Part shown: one piece after another, positions 46,605 to 56,799 of the stretch
Position numbering within the stretch: position 1 is the first letter of the stretch
How the letters are laid out: each line of letters starts with the position of its first letter
Origin: Oxytricha trifallax
Lineage: Eukaryota > Ciliophora > Spirotrichea > Sporadotrichida > Oxytrichidae
Assembly: GCA_000711775.1 (NCBI GenBank)
Contig: ARYC01002630.1
Location: forward strand, 1-64,000
DNA: 64,000 nucleotides
Direction of reading: 5' to 3'
Position numbers and translations under genes: made by a program
The notes under the pieces: generated by a model
Seen by the model: only the letters and a program-made list of their open reading frames with translations
The model's database searches: none
Told to the model about the DNA's origin: nothing

Positions 46605-46740
46605 TATACTTCTTGAATCCTCTTTATCCTCCTCTGCATTTATAGTGAAGTAATAAAGATCAAGAACATAGCTTAGCAAGAATGCCATGTAGAGGTAGAA
46701 CTAATGAATAAAGAATTTAATAGTGATTACATTTTAAATA
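46605..46740 (-). CDS. Cation channel gene, S1 block
   Basis: Minus strand: FIHQFYLYMAFLLSYVLDLY, then YFTINAEEDKEDSRS. A hydrophobic helix is followed by an acidic loop, as expected for S1 and the S1-S2 loop. Edges are approximate. Confidence 0.6.
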
Positions 46741-47287
46741 TAAATTTTACTATCAAAATGTTATTAGAAAAGGTCATATTATTCATAAAATTCCATTAAA
46801 GTTCATTTTATAGATTAATGAAAATTTATGGTTGGCTAACTTTAATATTATTAAATTTTTACTGTTCTAATTGTATTGAATATTTTAATTAACTTAATTT
46901 GATTAAAATTAACATTAATAAATTTCGCATAAAAGATAGTTTTGGGAGTGTTACCTTACCTTAAATTTTTAGAGGTCCAAGATGTTTCTTAATACTCTGA
47001 GAAATTTTCTGCTGGATTTAAATCCTAAAATTATTTTATAAAGGTTCAATATATAACACAATTGTGTATATCCTTTATCTAAATATAAATGAAAAGTCTT
47101 ACTTTATGTTTAGTACTCTTGGAATACATTCGTTTTGGTAAATTATATAAAAATTAATAAATTTTTCTATTTATTTCCCTAATAAAATTCCCAAACTTGG
47201 CTTTATTACATTAAATTAAATCGAGCATAAATATATATTAAAGGGCAATTTTTCATTTTTTTTAAGAATTTATTATAAAAAATATTG

Positions 47288-47782
47288 GGGGGGGAAGTTT
47301 CCTGCACTATTTTTTAATTTAATGCAAAATTTAATAAATGTTATATAAATCATAAAATTAAAAATTTTTATGACTCTTTAATATCAAGAGGATATTTTTA
47401 CATCATATGAGTAGTTCAAAAAACTATATAGTCTAACAATATATAGGTATAGAAAGAACATAATAAATTGAATTAAAATTTCAATAACAATTGGATAACA
47501 TATTTGGAATTACTAATTATACAGAGAGGACAATATAATGGTTTAGAGTCAGAAATCTACTAATATCAGATGAATATGTCAAAGTTGTTGGAATCTAAAG
47601 AGAGATTATGAATAATTTATGAATAAATTAAGTATAATTATATCAATAAAATTAGTTCGGAAGTTTGTTGATAGTTGTTAAATTAATTATTTTTATAGAA
47701 AGTTTTTTTTTTAAAAAATAGTGCAGGAAACTTCCCTAAAAATTATTTTATCATAAATTGGTGCAGGAAACTTCCAATCCCC
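47288..47782. mobile_element. MITE with AAGTTTCCTGCAC ends, second copy (495 bp)
   Basis: This is an inverted copy of the element at 14494-15002. The terminal repeats (G run, AAGTTTCCTGCAC) are flanked by an exact 8-bp duplication AAATATTG (47280-47287 and 47783-47790). The subterminal second copy of the motif is present on the right (47720-47735). No gene is inside. It lies in an IES of the channel gene, between the blocks at 46.7 and 48.1 kb. Confidence 0.85.
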
Positions 47783-48059
47783 AAATATTGGATAAATCTT
47801 TTTACTGTTTCAAAGAAAAGCAAATAATTAAACATTTTCATCATTTTAGATGATTCAGGAATAGAAATAAAATAAAGTAAGTAAAATTAATAAATTATTA
47901 CGAATATCTTTTTATTTATAAGTTTCAATTTAAGTTAAATTATAACTGTTATGATTTTTAATATTTGGTGTAAAAATTGCCCTTAATTTAATTTAAAAAT
48001 ATTTTTCTTTATAATTATTGTATATATGATTAATTTTATTAAATTTTTAAGCAATAAGT

Positions 48060-48190
48060 AAAAGTTAAAATTTAAACCTCTTTAAATTTGTTCGTATATT
48101 TATCCCATTTGAAATTGAGGACTGTTTAAATGAATTCTGTTTCATAGTATTCAAGATTTTATGATTCAATGAGATTAAAGGTGTAAATTA
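48060..48190 (-). CDS. Cation channel gene, pre-S1 block
   Basis: Minus strand: IYTFNLIESQNLEYYETEFI, then QTVLNFKWDKYTNKFKE. The LNFKWDKYTNKF string is the conserved lead-in to S1 in ciliate TRP-like channels (a phi-x-FKW-x-x-Y pattern). Confidence 0.7.
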
Positions 48191-48234
48191 TTTGTCAATA
48201 TCCTCATTTTAGATAAATTTATACATTAATTTAC

Positions 48235-48315
48235 CATAAAATTTCTGATAAAATCCTTGTTAGTCATAGTAGCTGGGATATTTATCAAATTATATTCAAC
48301 TTCAACTAAAGGCTG
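48235..48315 (-). CDS. Cation channel gene, pre-membrane block
   Basis: Minus strand: FVNDQPLVEVEYNLINIP followed by ATMTNKDFI. The string VEYNLINIP fits the linker just before the FKW block in this family. The join to the next block is likely near DFIYTFNL but the pointer was not resolved. Confidence 0.6.
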
Positions 48316-48544
48316 ATCATTAACAAAAGAGATATTCAATATTAATATTTAAATTAAGTAAAAATTATAATATGTTTATTCTACTCATTCACACTATGTC
48401 CTAGATATTTGTCATAATTAAATGCAAAATTTATTAAAATATATATTTACGAAATTATATTTAAAGATTATTGTATATAATTATATTGAAATCTTTATAA
48501 TTTTATATGAGTATAAATTTTTGTGTTTTAAATCATTCCAGAGT

Positions 48545-48670
48545 GAGTGATATGTGAATGATTTCTTATCAATCTTTGATTAGTAAATGACAGAGTAGTC
48601 TTTAGAGTACTATGGATAGGCGAGACTAGTGATTTTAGGATAAGCTAATTTTGATTCAAAATACTCTTTT
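48545..48670 (-). CDS. Cation channel gene, cytoplasmic N-terminal block
   Basis: Minus strand: YFESKLAYPKITSLAYPQYS, then KDYSVIYQSKIDKKSFTYH. It is open with TAA/TAG read as Gln, has protein-like composition and lies in an AT-rich setting. It is placed by order only. Confidence 0.55.
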
Positions 48671-49009
48671 AGATTTAAATAAAAATTATATTCTAATAAT
48701 ATTAAACTTAATTTATTAGATTGATCTTTTTTTCCAGCAAATAGCAAATGTGTGGATCAATACAATGATTGTAAAAATTTAATTATTTTATTCTGAAAAA
48801 AAGAATCACTAAAATTAGATAATCGATTTAATATAGGAATTATACACTATGAAATATAATTAAAAATATGAGAATTTTAAATTTACACATTTGATATACA
48901 ATTAATATAATAACTAATAAGGTCCATAGAAAAATTAAAAAAAAATAAAAAAGTTTAATTTTATATTTTTTCCCTAAATTATGTTATAATTTATCTTATT
49001 GTAGAGCAG

Positions 49010-49090
49010 ATTGTTATTAAACTTTAAGATCATATTAAGGATCAAACCAATTTTCCTGTATTAGTGTTTAGAGACAGAATAGTCAAGAAT
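49010..49090 (-). CDS. Cation channel gene, short N-terminal block
   Basis: Minus strand: ILDYSVSKHQYRKIGLIL followed by NMILK. It resembles an ankyrin-like helix pair (LD-x-S-x-x-K-x-x-Y-x-x-I-x-L-x-L) that precedes the membrane part in related ciliate channels. It is short, so the call rests mainly on order and strand. Confidence 0.45.
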
Positions 49091-49414
49091 ATTTATAAAT
49101 ATATTTCATTAAATCGATAATAGTATAACAATAAATAACGCAAATATTATTTAAGTTTAGTAACATGTTTATTAAAAATGATAATTTAGATTAGAAAATG
49201 TATTCTTTTTGTTATTTAATTAAAAGTACTTTATAATATACTAATAAAAGTTAATTATTATAACTTTAGAGTATAATTATACTTATAAATTAAATTGAGC
49301 TTTTTATTAACATTTAGAATTAGTTAACAAATTTTGTAATATATAGTTTCAAATTTATTTCAAACCTCATTCCAAAAATTTTAAAATAATAAATTATTGT
49401 GAAATAATATAAAA

Positions 49415-49505
49415 TATTTCCGTTGCCCAGATGTGGAGCACAGATTTGTGGACTCATTGGTGGATTAATTTGCAATAGCCTCTTGTAGCATTGAGCTAAA
49501 ATTTG
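49415..49505 (-). CDS. Short coding block, probably same gene
   Basis: Minus strand: SSMLQEAIANQSTNESTNLC then STSGQ. It is GC-richer than the flanks and open. There is no domain. It is placed in the channel gene by position only. Confidence 0.35.
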
Positions 49506-49653
49506 AATATTTGCCAGATTATAATTTATAAATCAAAATTTATGCTTATAATGTATTTTTAAATATTTCAATATTTGAATTCCTAAAGTGAGAATTTTTT
49601 AAAAGATTTTTCTCGCTTTGGGGAAAGTTATTACTATTTAGTTTATTTTATTA

Positions 49654-51159
49654 TTGCTAAAATAGAATTGATTTGGGGAAATTGAAAAATAAAATAAATA
49701 ATTCGAATATATATTAATCTAACTGCCACTAATTAGAGAGGTCTGTAGATCAAAATTGATTCAATGTACTGGCCGTTATGTATATAAGTGTCCTAGTTAC
49801 TAGTATTACCGGTTAGTGTTACTGTGATTTGCGGAAAAAAGACATTTGACACATTTGGCAGAGGAAATCATCAAATCTCCCATGTATTATAGAGGATTTG
49901 GCGGATTTGGCACATTTGGCAGGAGATTTAGAGAGAAATCAGTTTTAGAGATTTAATTGATTATGCTAATAATAAAAGATTAATTTAATATATTATTTAA
50001 TTAAAAACTTAAATTTGGCACATTTGGCACATTTGGCGCATTTGGCACCAGTCAAATAGGGCAAATTGATTATTTAAAATGTGATTTGTAATTTATTAAT
50101 ATTGATAATTATTTAAAGAATCAGAAGCAGTAATGGCGCTGAAATATACCAAGAGTGGTCCAGATATTCAATACATTGCAATTTACAGCCTTGGCCTTGG
50201 AATTTGACTCCTGTAGCATGGACAAAGTTGAAATCTTCATATTGATACTTTTGCTCGAAGTAAAAACCAATTACTTATGGGAGGAATTGATCATAATAGT
50301 AGTTTTTGTAAGTGAAATCGGAGCTATCTAATGTAACAGTGGTTGTGTTAGTATTGTAAACAGAACTCAGTTCTTGAATGGTTTGAGTACAGATGTTGTC
50401 AGTCATACCAGTGGTTTTAAATTAATTGAAAACAAGTGAGCTGTAGTCTTCACTGAGATATTCTCTAGCACTTTATGCAACGAAGAATGTATTAGGATAT
50501 AAATCTGCGTGCATGAATGCGAACATTCTTGATACACCTAATCCTTCCTTTGTTAAACTATATAAGAATAAAAATCAAAAAGGAATCTTACGTTGTTAAT
50601 CTATCTCTAATAAAGACTGGTACAAACTTGTTAAATTGCAATGTATTGAATATCTGGACCACTCTTGGTATATTTCAGCGCCATTACTGCTTCTGATTCT
50701 TTAAATAATTATCAATATTAATAAATTACAAATCACATTTTAAATAATCAATTTGCCCTATTTGACTGGTGCCAAATGCGCCAAATGTGCCAAATGTGCC
50801 AAATTTAAGTTTTTAATTAAATAATATATTAAATTAATCTTTTATTATTAGCATAATCAATTAAATCTCTAAAACTGATTTCTCTCTAAATCTCCTGCCA
50901 AATGTGCCAAATCCGCCAAATCCTCTATAATACATGGGAGATTTGATGATTTCCTCTGCCAAATGTGTCAAATGTCTTTTTTCCGCAAATCACAGTAACA
51001 CTAACCGGTAATACTAGTAACTAGGACACTTATATACATAACGGCCAGTACATTGAATCAATTTTGATCTACAGACCTCTCTAATTAGTGGCAGTTAGAT
51101 TAATATATATTCGAATTATTTTATTTTTCAATTTCCCCAAATCAATTCTATTTTAGCAA
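49654..51159. mobile_element. F1 foldback element, large form (1506 bp), enclosing an MDS
   Basis: The outer ends are TTGCTAAAATAGAATTGATT and its inverse, flanked by TA (49652-49653 and 51160-51161). The arms of about 535 bp (49654-50190 and 50630-51159) are nearly identical. They hold GATTTGGGGAAATTG, AACTGCCACTAATT, a block with ACTGGCCGTTATGTATATAA, and iterated TTTGGCACA motifs. The loop of about 440 bp is coding on the minus strand and includes an intron. The inner roughly 65 bp of each arm is itself part of the coding segment on the right side and its inverted copy on the left. Confidence 0.88.
50190..50700 (-). CDS. Coding block with intron inside an F1 foldback
   Basis: Minus strand. 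Exon 1 (about 50680-50596) reads IPRVVQIFNTLQFNKFVPVF and IRDRLTT. A 34-nt intron at 50595-50562 has GTAAG and ATAG ends. Exon 2 (50561 to about 50190) reads LTKEGLGVSRMFAFMHADLY, then AREYLSEDYSSLVFNQFK, TTGMTDNICTQTIQELSSVY and IGFYFEQKYQYEDFNFVHAT. TAA is read as Gln three times and no TGA occurs. Phase is kept across the intron. I do not recognise a domain. It may be an MDS of the channel gene (same strand and order), of another gene, or cargo of the foldback. Confidence 0.65.
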
Positions 51160-51454
51160 TAATATGTTGCTATTTATAAACAAAGAGATATATAACTATA
51201 ATTAATTATTAATCTATAAAATATAAATCAGAAATTATAAAAACATGCTACGATTTCTAAATATTCCTACACTCCAATTTTGATCCTCTTCTCACCCAAA
51301 AAAAACTTTATTTTTTTAACCTTTTTCTTTTTATAGATATTCTATTGGACCATATTATGCGTATTACTTGATTAGCTGAAACGATATCTCGTTTTGTCAT
51401 AAAACTTCTAGCATTTATTTTTCTTATGATGACTTGAAATTTTCTCTCATATAT

Positions 51455-51735
51455 TTATGATTTCATATTTCCTATTACTAATGATATAGTTATTAAGAAT
51501 AACTTCCCATAGCGAGAAATTTTATATAATTTATTTTCGCTTTGAGAAGTGATGAAATATAATAAAAATAAATGTGTTGTAGTATATTCGTGTAAATTAT
51601 TTTTACAATCTGGCAAAAATTCATATTTTAGCTCATTCTTCAAACACGAGCTCACTTCTATCAATGCATGATAAAAGGAAAGAGCTTGACAGTCCTTAAT
51701 TGTAGTTGAAAATTTCTGTCTCACTCATACTCATA
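51455..51735 (-). other. Possible coding block, unidentified
   Basis: Two overlapping minus-strand frames are open here. One begins MSMSETEIFNYNQGLSSS at about 51733, the other MRQKFSTTIKDCQALSF at 51724. Composition is intermediate between MDS and IES. It could be a coding block between the F1 element and the block at 52.9 kb, but neither frame gives a known motif. Confidence 0.25.
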
Positions 51736-51739
51736 ATAT

Positions 51740-52850
51740 CTCTGCTTATTGATTTAATGCATTAAATTCATTTTAAAATATTAATATTAAAGTTATTGTA
51801 GAAGTAATATTTTATCTTTTAATAATATTAACATAGTATTAAATTTATTTTCATATTTAATTAATAATTTAATTTAAAGTTATGTTTAAATTTTTGACTT
51901 TAATTTTTAAGTGCAGTAATTAATTATACTTAAATATTACAGAATTCGTAGCAAACATGGAAATTTAATTAACTAAAATAAACACTATTTTAATTACCTT
52001 AAATAACTCTAAAAAGAATTAATCCAAGATTAATAAATTTATGTTTTAATTTCCTATTTCCTATTTCTTGACAGTAATATTCATTTGTATAATTGAGATG
52101 ATGAAATAATTGTTTTATTATTCAGTTAACTTATTTATTTGTAAATAATACGACTAATCGTCTAGTATATCACTAATAATCCTTTCATAAAATTTATAAT
52201 AATAAGTTAAATACTAATTTATTTATGTAAATCATTTTTACTCTAAAAATAATAACTTAAAGTCACTGAGCTTTTTCAGCTTATTTTAGCTGTTCATTTA
52301 AATCTAAAAGAGAGATCTAAATTCATACTAAGTGAAATGTATATTAAATTATTGAATAAATAAATCATATAATTTTGAAAATACAAATGCGTTTTAAATG
52401 CATTTTTATTCGATCTCTAACAAATGAATATTATTTATTAGTGAGATTTTGTGCAAAATAATTTTATTTGTAGAATATAATTTATAATATACACTCGAAT
52501 TTATAATATTGACATTAATGCATTATTATCATTAGTTTACTCACTCTCATCTGAGCTTTTAAATTCTAATTTAATAATTTAAATTTTACAATTAAATCTA
52601 AAAATATTTTTGTAAAGCAGTTTTTCTTTTTGATAATAAATATATTAATAATGAAATGCATAGGCTAACTGTCAAGATCATAGAATTCGTATTTGTTTAA
52701 AACTACATCTATTTTAATATGCAGTTTCTATGGATTGATCAAGTCAAAATTGTTTATCAACTAGCTTATAATACTAGTTCTGTAAATTATAATAATTTAA
52801 TTAATATAAAAATTAACTAAATTATAACAATAATTAATAATTATAATATA
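51740..52850. other. AT-rich spacer
   Basis: No gene or element end was recognised. Confidence 0.45.
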
Positions 52851-52861
52851 TTTTAATTCTG

Positions 52862-53065
52862 TATACTTGGTTACCATCAGCACAAAATATGTCGTAATTC
52901 ATTTGAAACAACGGTTTATTGACAGAGAAAGAACCAATAAAACGAAATTTATCTAAGTGGAATACTATGTAGTCGTAGACGCCTATTTATATTTAGTTAT
53001 CATTATTATTTTTAAATTAGCCAGCATCTTAGAATGTAAGTCTAAAGATCACGATGTTTAGGGTA
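52862..53065 (-). CDS. Coding block, probably N-terminal part of the channel gene
   Basis: Minus strand: TLNIVIFRLTFQDAGQFK, NQIQIGVYDYIVFHLDKFRF, then IGSFSVNKPLFQMNYDIFCA and DGNQVYR. It is clearly coding, with alternating beta-strand-like hydrophobic patches that could be part of a WD-type beta propeller, as seen in N-termini of ciliate TRP-like channels. That reading is an inference from pattern, not a motif match. Confidence 0.6.
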
Positions 53066-53770
53066 TTTTTTTTTGCTTAAATAAATTATAATAATATAGC
53101 CAATTAAAAATTTCACAAGTTATTTTTGAAATAAATTATATAATTTGTGTTTGAAATTAAAACATCTATATAAACTTTAATTGAAAATCTCTTATATAAA
53201 TTGTCAAAATTTGTATATTAAATTAAATTGCTTTAATGATTTTTAATTTTTACATCGAAATAAGTGCAAATAGAAATATATTAAAAAAATAAAATGATTC
53301 TTAAAGTTTTTATTAAAAAAAATATTAAAATCTAATGAAATTTCTTGGATCCATTTCATTATATTTACACAAGCAAATTTAATCTTTTATAATTTTATGC
53401 CTTTTAAATGAAATGAGTAATAAGAATAGAATATACTCTTTAATAATTATATAGTAAAAAGTAAGGTTTTTGTATTTTATTAAGAATATTAAAATTTAGC
53501 ACGATAAATCTCTTTTTTCAAAAAAATAAGCCGTCTTGAGTATTGTTAATTAATTTTTTCTAGTCATTGTTTCTGGAAAAATAAGTAACATAATTCTGGC
53601 GTAATTATGTTGACTTATAATATAACTTAAAGATTTCATTTAAAATTTATTTTTTAAAATAGAACTCATCTGAAATGTATATTTCTTCTCGAAATATTTT
53701 TAAGAATTTTTGGTTTACTTTTAATTTATATATACTTTCTAGGAAATATAAATTTTTTAATAAAATTATA

Positions 53771-54186
53771 TTGTAGGAATACATTTGATTTGGGAAAATT
53801 ATTAATAAATTAATTAATTATAATTCAAATTCGTGGCAGTTAACTTTCTGGAAACCTAGACAATATGTACTTGTTCGATAGAGAATTCAAAATTAGCTGG
53901 ACTTTACTATTGGCGGTACCCCTCTATCGCATCCCTGGAGCGAGATAACTCAACTTTAATTTTGGCATTAAAATCAACTAAACAAATCACCAAAAATTAA
54001 AGTTGGGTTATCTCGCTCCAGGGATGCGATAGAGGGGTACCGCCAATAGTAAAGTCCAGCTAATTTTGAATTCTCTATCGAACAAGTACCATATTGTCTA
54101 GGTTTCCAGAAAGTTAACTGCCACGAATTTGAATTATAATTAATTAATTTATTAATAATTTTCCCAAATCAAATATATTCCTACAA
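53771..54186. mobile_element. F1 foldback element, compact form (416 bp)
   Basis: This is a near-perfect palindrome. The ends TTGTAGGAATACATTTGATT and the inverse are flanked by TA (53769-53770 and 54187-54188). Subterminal GTGGCAGTTAAC, then TTAGCTGGACTTTACTATTG and a GC-rich GGTACCCCTCTATCGCAT block follow. The centre lies near 53980. No gene is inside. This is the best-preserved F1 copy and defines the family ends. Confidence 0.9.
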
Positions 54187-54429
54187 TAATTAAGTGAATT
54201 AGCTATTTGGATTCGTAATATGTTTATCAAAATATGTATAAAATTAAATGTAATTAAAATATTTATAATATACAGGCATATACAATGAAAAATGGCAAAT
54301 TATTTATATTTATAAAGTTAATCATCCCATTATGTTTTTAATTTCATTCAAATAGTAGAATCTATTAGATTAATCAACACTTAAAACCCAAAATTATATA
54401 TATTATAATTTTATTAAGTCTAATTTAAT

Positions 54430-54840
54430 TCTTTAGCGTTAATCGTGGAGCAACAACATGTACAGAACCTGATGTTGTAGAGAGGCAAGGGGCATGGACC
54501 GAGGAACAAGTCATGACTACAAAACCCGCAGTGGTATGAACCGACTCCAAAGATCCAAGTTTTTCTACAACTAGTGACACGATAGAATCACTAACAAGAA
54601 TGGAATTATTGGCTACATTGTATTGATTAAATGAGAATAGTTATAAGATCATCAAAGCCATTAATAAAAATCCTACTTTATGCATATTGGTGCTGAATCA
54701 AACTGTGATCTAATAGTAACGTGAAACTCCATTCTTGACTTCAAGATTTTTGTGAACCGGTTGAGTGTTGTTGGGACATTCAAGTCAAACCCAGTGTATT
54801 CTGGAGATTTCGGTTGATATATAGCTATAATATTCAACCT
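54430..54840 (-). CDS. Two coding blocks of a Cys-rich protein
   Basis: Minus strand. Block one (about 54805-54715) reads LECPNNTQPVHKNLEVKNG and VSRYYQIT. Block two (about 54585-54430) reads SCRKTWIFGVGSYHCGFCSH, DLFLGPCPLPLYNIRFCT and CCCSTINAKEL. A TCAC repeat at the inner edges would join them in frame (YYQITSCRKTW), which is weak evidence because it is only 4 bp. Many Cys residues suggest a metal-binding or extracellular module. Another frame (MHKVGFLLMALMIL) in the spacer looks like a signal peptide but is probably an accident. Whether this belongs to the channel gene is unknown. Confidence 0.5.
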
Positions 54841-54844
54841 TACT

Positions 54845-55345
54845 AAAATAGAGCTTTTAAATATTTAAATCACAAATAAATCTGACTGATTAATATATCA
54901 TAGATATCATTATTAAATTTGCATCTCTATTTTATTAATTCCCGCCTTTAAGCTATAAACTAATAATTCTTTTACTCATTTATTATTTATGATTACAAAT
55001 TAATTTTAGTAATTTTTATAATTAGATTTCAGATTTTTGAGCTTATTTTTTAAATCTTTCAACAATTATTTATTATTGAATATTTAGATTTTGTTTTATC
55101 TTTATATGTATGCTATATCATTATTAATACTGATCTTCATAATGCATTTATGAATATAACTTAAGGAAAATAAGTAATTTTTATGAAATAAGATCAAATC
55201 TTTTTCGCAATTATTATTTATTATTTGAAAATTTACCTCCATAATATTAAAAATTTAAAATACACTAACTTAATTCATTATTTATTTATAAATAACTTGT
55301 TAATTGATTGTTTTTTTTTTAAAAATTATTAATTAAATCATTTAA
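54845..55345. other. AT-rich spacer
   Basis: Nothing was recognised. Confidence 0.45.
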
Positions 55346-55347
55346 TA

Positions 55348-55761
55348 TTGTAGGGATACATTCGATTTGGGAAAATGAATTAAAATTAAATTAACTAAAT
55401 ATTAAAATCATGCCAGTTATGAAATCCAAAGTGACTTTAAATTAAAATCTGACTTGAATTTATGGTAGATCCCTCAATTTTAGCTGGACTATACTATTAC
55501 CAATATTCTTGAATCATTCCAGGAAGCGAGATATTTTGATTTTGAGCTAACTACCAAAAATAGTAAAAGGGGTTTTTTTAGCTTGGGAGAAGAGATAAAA
55601 TCATTATACCAATAACAACGACAGTCAAATTTATTGCGCTATCCAGAGAGTATAATATTGTTAGGGTTTGGAGACATTTTCTAAATAATTAACTGATGGT
55701 AATTAATAATTAATTAATTCTAATTTTAATTCATTTTCACAAATCGAAAGTATTCCTACAA
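55348..55761. mobile_element. F1 foldback element, compact form (414 bp)
   Basis: The ends TTGTAGGGATACATTCGATT and inverse are flanked by TA (55346-55347 and 55762-55763). The TTTTAGCTGGACTATACTAT block is shared with the 53771 copy. The right half is more diverged from the left than in that copy. No gene is inside. Confidence 0.85.
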
Positions 55762-55849
55762 TATTAACAAAATCTTAAATCAACTTCTTAACGTTGAATA
55801 AATAATATGTTATTGAATAAAATAAATGTAAATCTGTGGACCATGACGA

Positions 55850-56130
55850 GTTGGGTGTGGTCACCAACTCCATTAGAGGACGCCTGGTACTATCCCCACG
55901 ATCTGCCAACGGTTTTAACCGGCGAAGGAGCTCAAGGTCCTCTACCCCTTTAGCTATTATAGAGTGGTTACATATGTATGTCCTGGCCCACGGATCAGTA
56001 CTCTTCAGTCAGTCACCCTAAATATAACGCTAAAGTCAAATCAACTTACCGGTGTTAAGATAATAGTTTATCCAAGAGATCCATACAAATCGTGAACTAC
56101 TTCATCAGTGATATCTTCGAGGGTGCCATG
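55850..56130 (-). CDS. Coding block with intron, unidentified
   Basis: Minus strand. Exon 1 (about 56130-56063) reads HGTLEDITDEVVHDLYGSLG and QTIILTP. A probable intron of about 47 nt (GTAAGT to CTGAAG) follows. Exon 2 (to about 55850) reads STDPWARTYICNHSIIAKG, VEDLELLRRLKPLADRG, DSTRRPLMELVTTP and NSSWSTDLHL. Reading through without an intron meets one TGA, which the proposed intron removes while keeping frame. This is the most GC-rich block in the right half. A plus-strand frame of 61 residues at 55836-56021 is its shadow. No domain was recognised. Confidence 0.55.
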
Positions 56131-56584
56131 TTAAATATAATTAATGAATAATTAAATAATAAACTATTTAAATAATAATTAACTTCTACTTTCAATTCTA
56201 ATTAAATTATCTTAACGCTCTTACCTTAGTTACTATCTATCTATCTCTTATATAAATGTATATATAAGTATAGTTTCAATTGGGTTATTCCCATAAAGTT
56301 TTGGAATTCAAATAGACATACCAAAAGTACTGGAATTATTTTTACTCCAAATAAAATTTTGATTCTCTTTATCTATATATCAAAATTTCTAAATTTCATA
56401 TTTTAATTGATATTTGGGTATTTGAATTAAATAAGGCGGTAATCATTCAATTTTGAAAATGTTTATTTCACTCTAAATTTATCATGATTTCAGAATTATG
56501 AAAGGGAGACAAAAAATCAAGAATTTTGGAGGACTTTTTGATTTCCAAAACTGTGGGGGTATCTTCTATTGAAATAAATAAAGG

Positions 56585-56775
56585 TTTAGATTTATTTCTC
56601 TCTTACGATCTTCATTAAGATCAAGTAAATAAGGTAGAATTACGTTATTAATATCAAATTATTTGACATGCTAAGTTAGATTGAAGGAATCTTTCTTAAC
56701 TAGTACATTGTTTTAGATCTCAATAAATAAAATAATTAAAACAATCTCATACTTGTTGATCATTATTTAGTTTAC
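56585..56775 (-). CDS. Coding block, unidentified
   Basis: Minus strand, open from an ATG near 56763 (MINKYEIVLIILFIEIQN), then NVLVKKDSFNLTQHVKQFDI and NNVILPYLLDLNEDRKRE. The second half has good protein-like composition; the first is AT-rich. It could be an MDS of the gene that continues at lower coordinates. Confidence 0.4.
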
Positions 56776-56799
56776 TCCAATCTATAAAAATATTAAATT

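Noticed and set aside
54600..54690. Signal-peptide-like frame (MHKVGFLLMALMIL) on the minus strand
   Set aside because: It lies in the probable IES between two coding blocks, and its continuation into the Cys-rich block is in the wrong frame.
55836..56021. 61-residue plus-strand ORF (MDHDELGVV...)
   Set aside because: The opposite strand gives a longer, better frame with a plausible intron, so this is read as its shadow. The plus-strand frame cannot be fully excluded.
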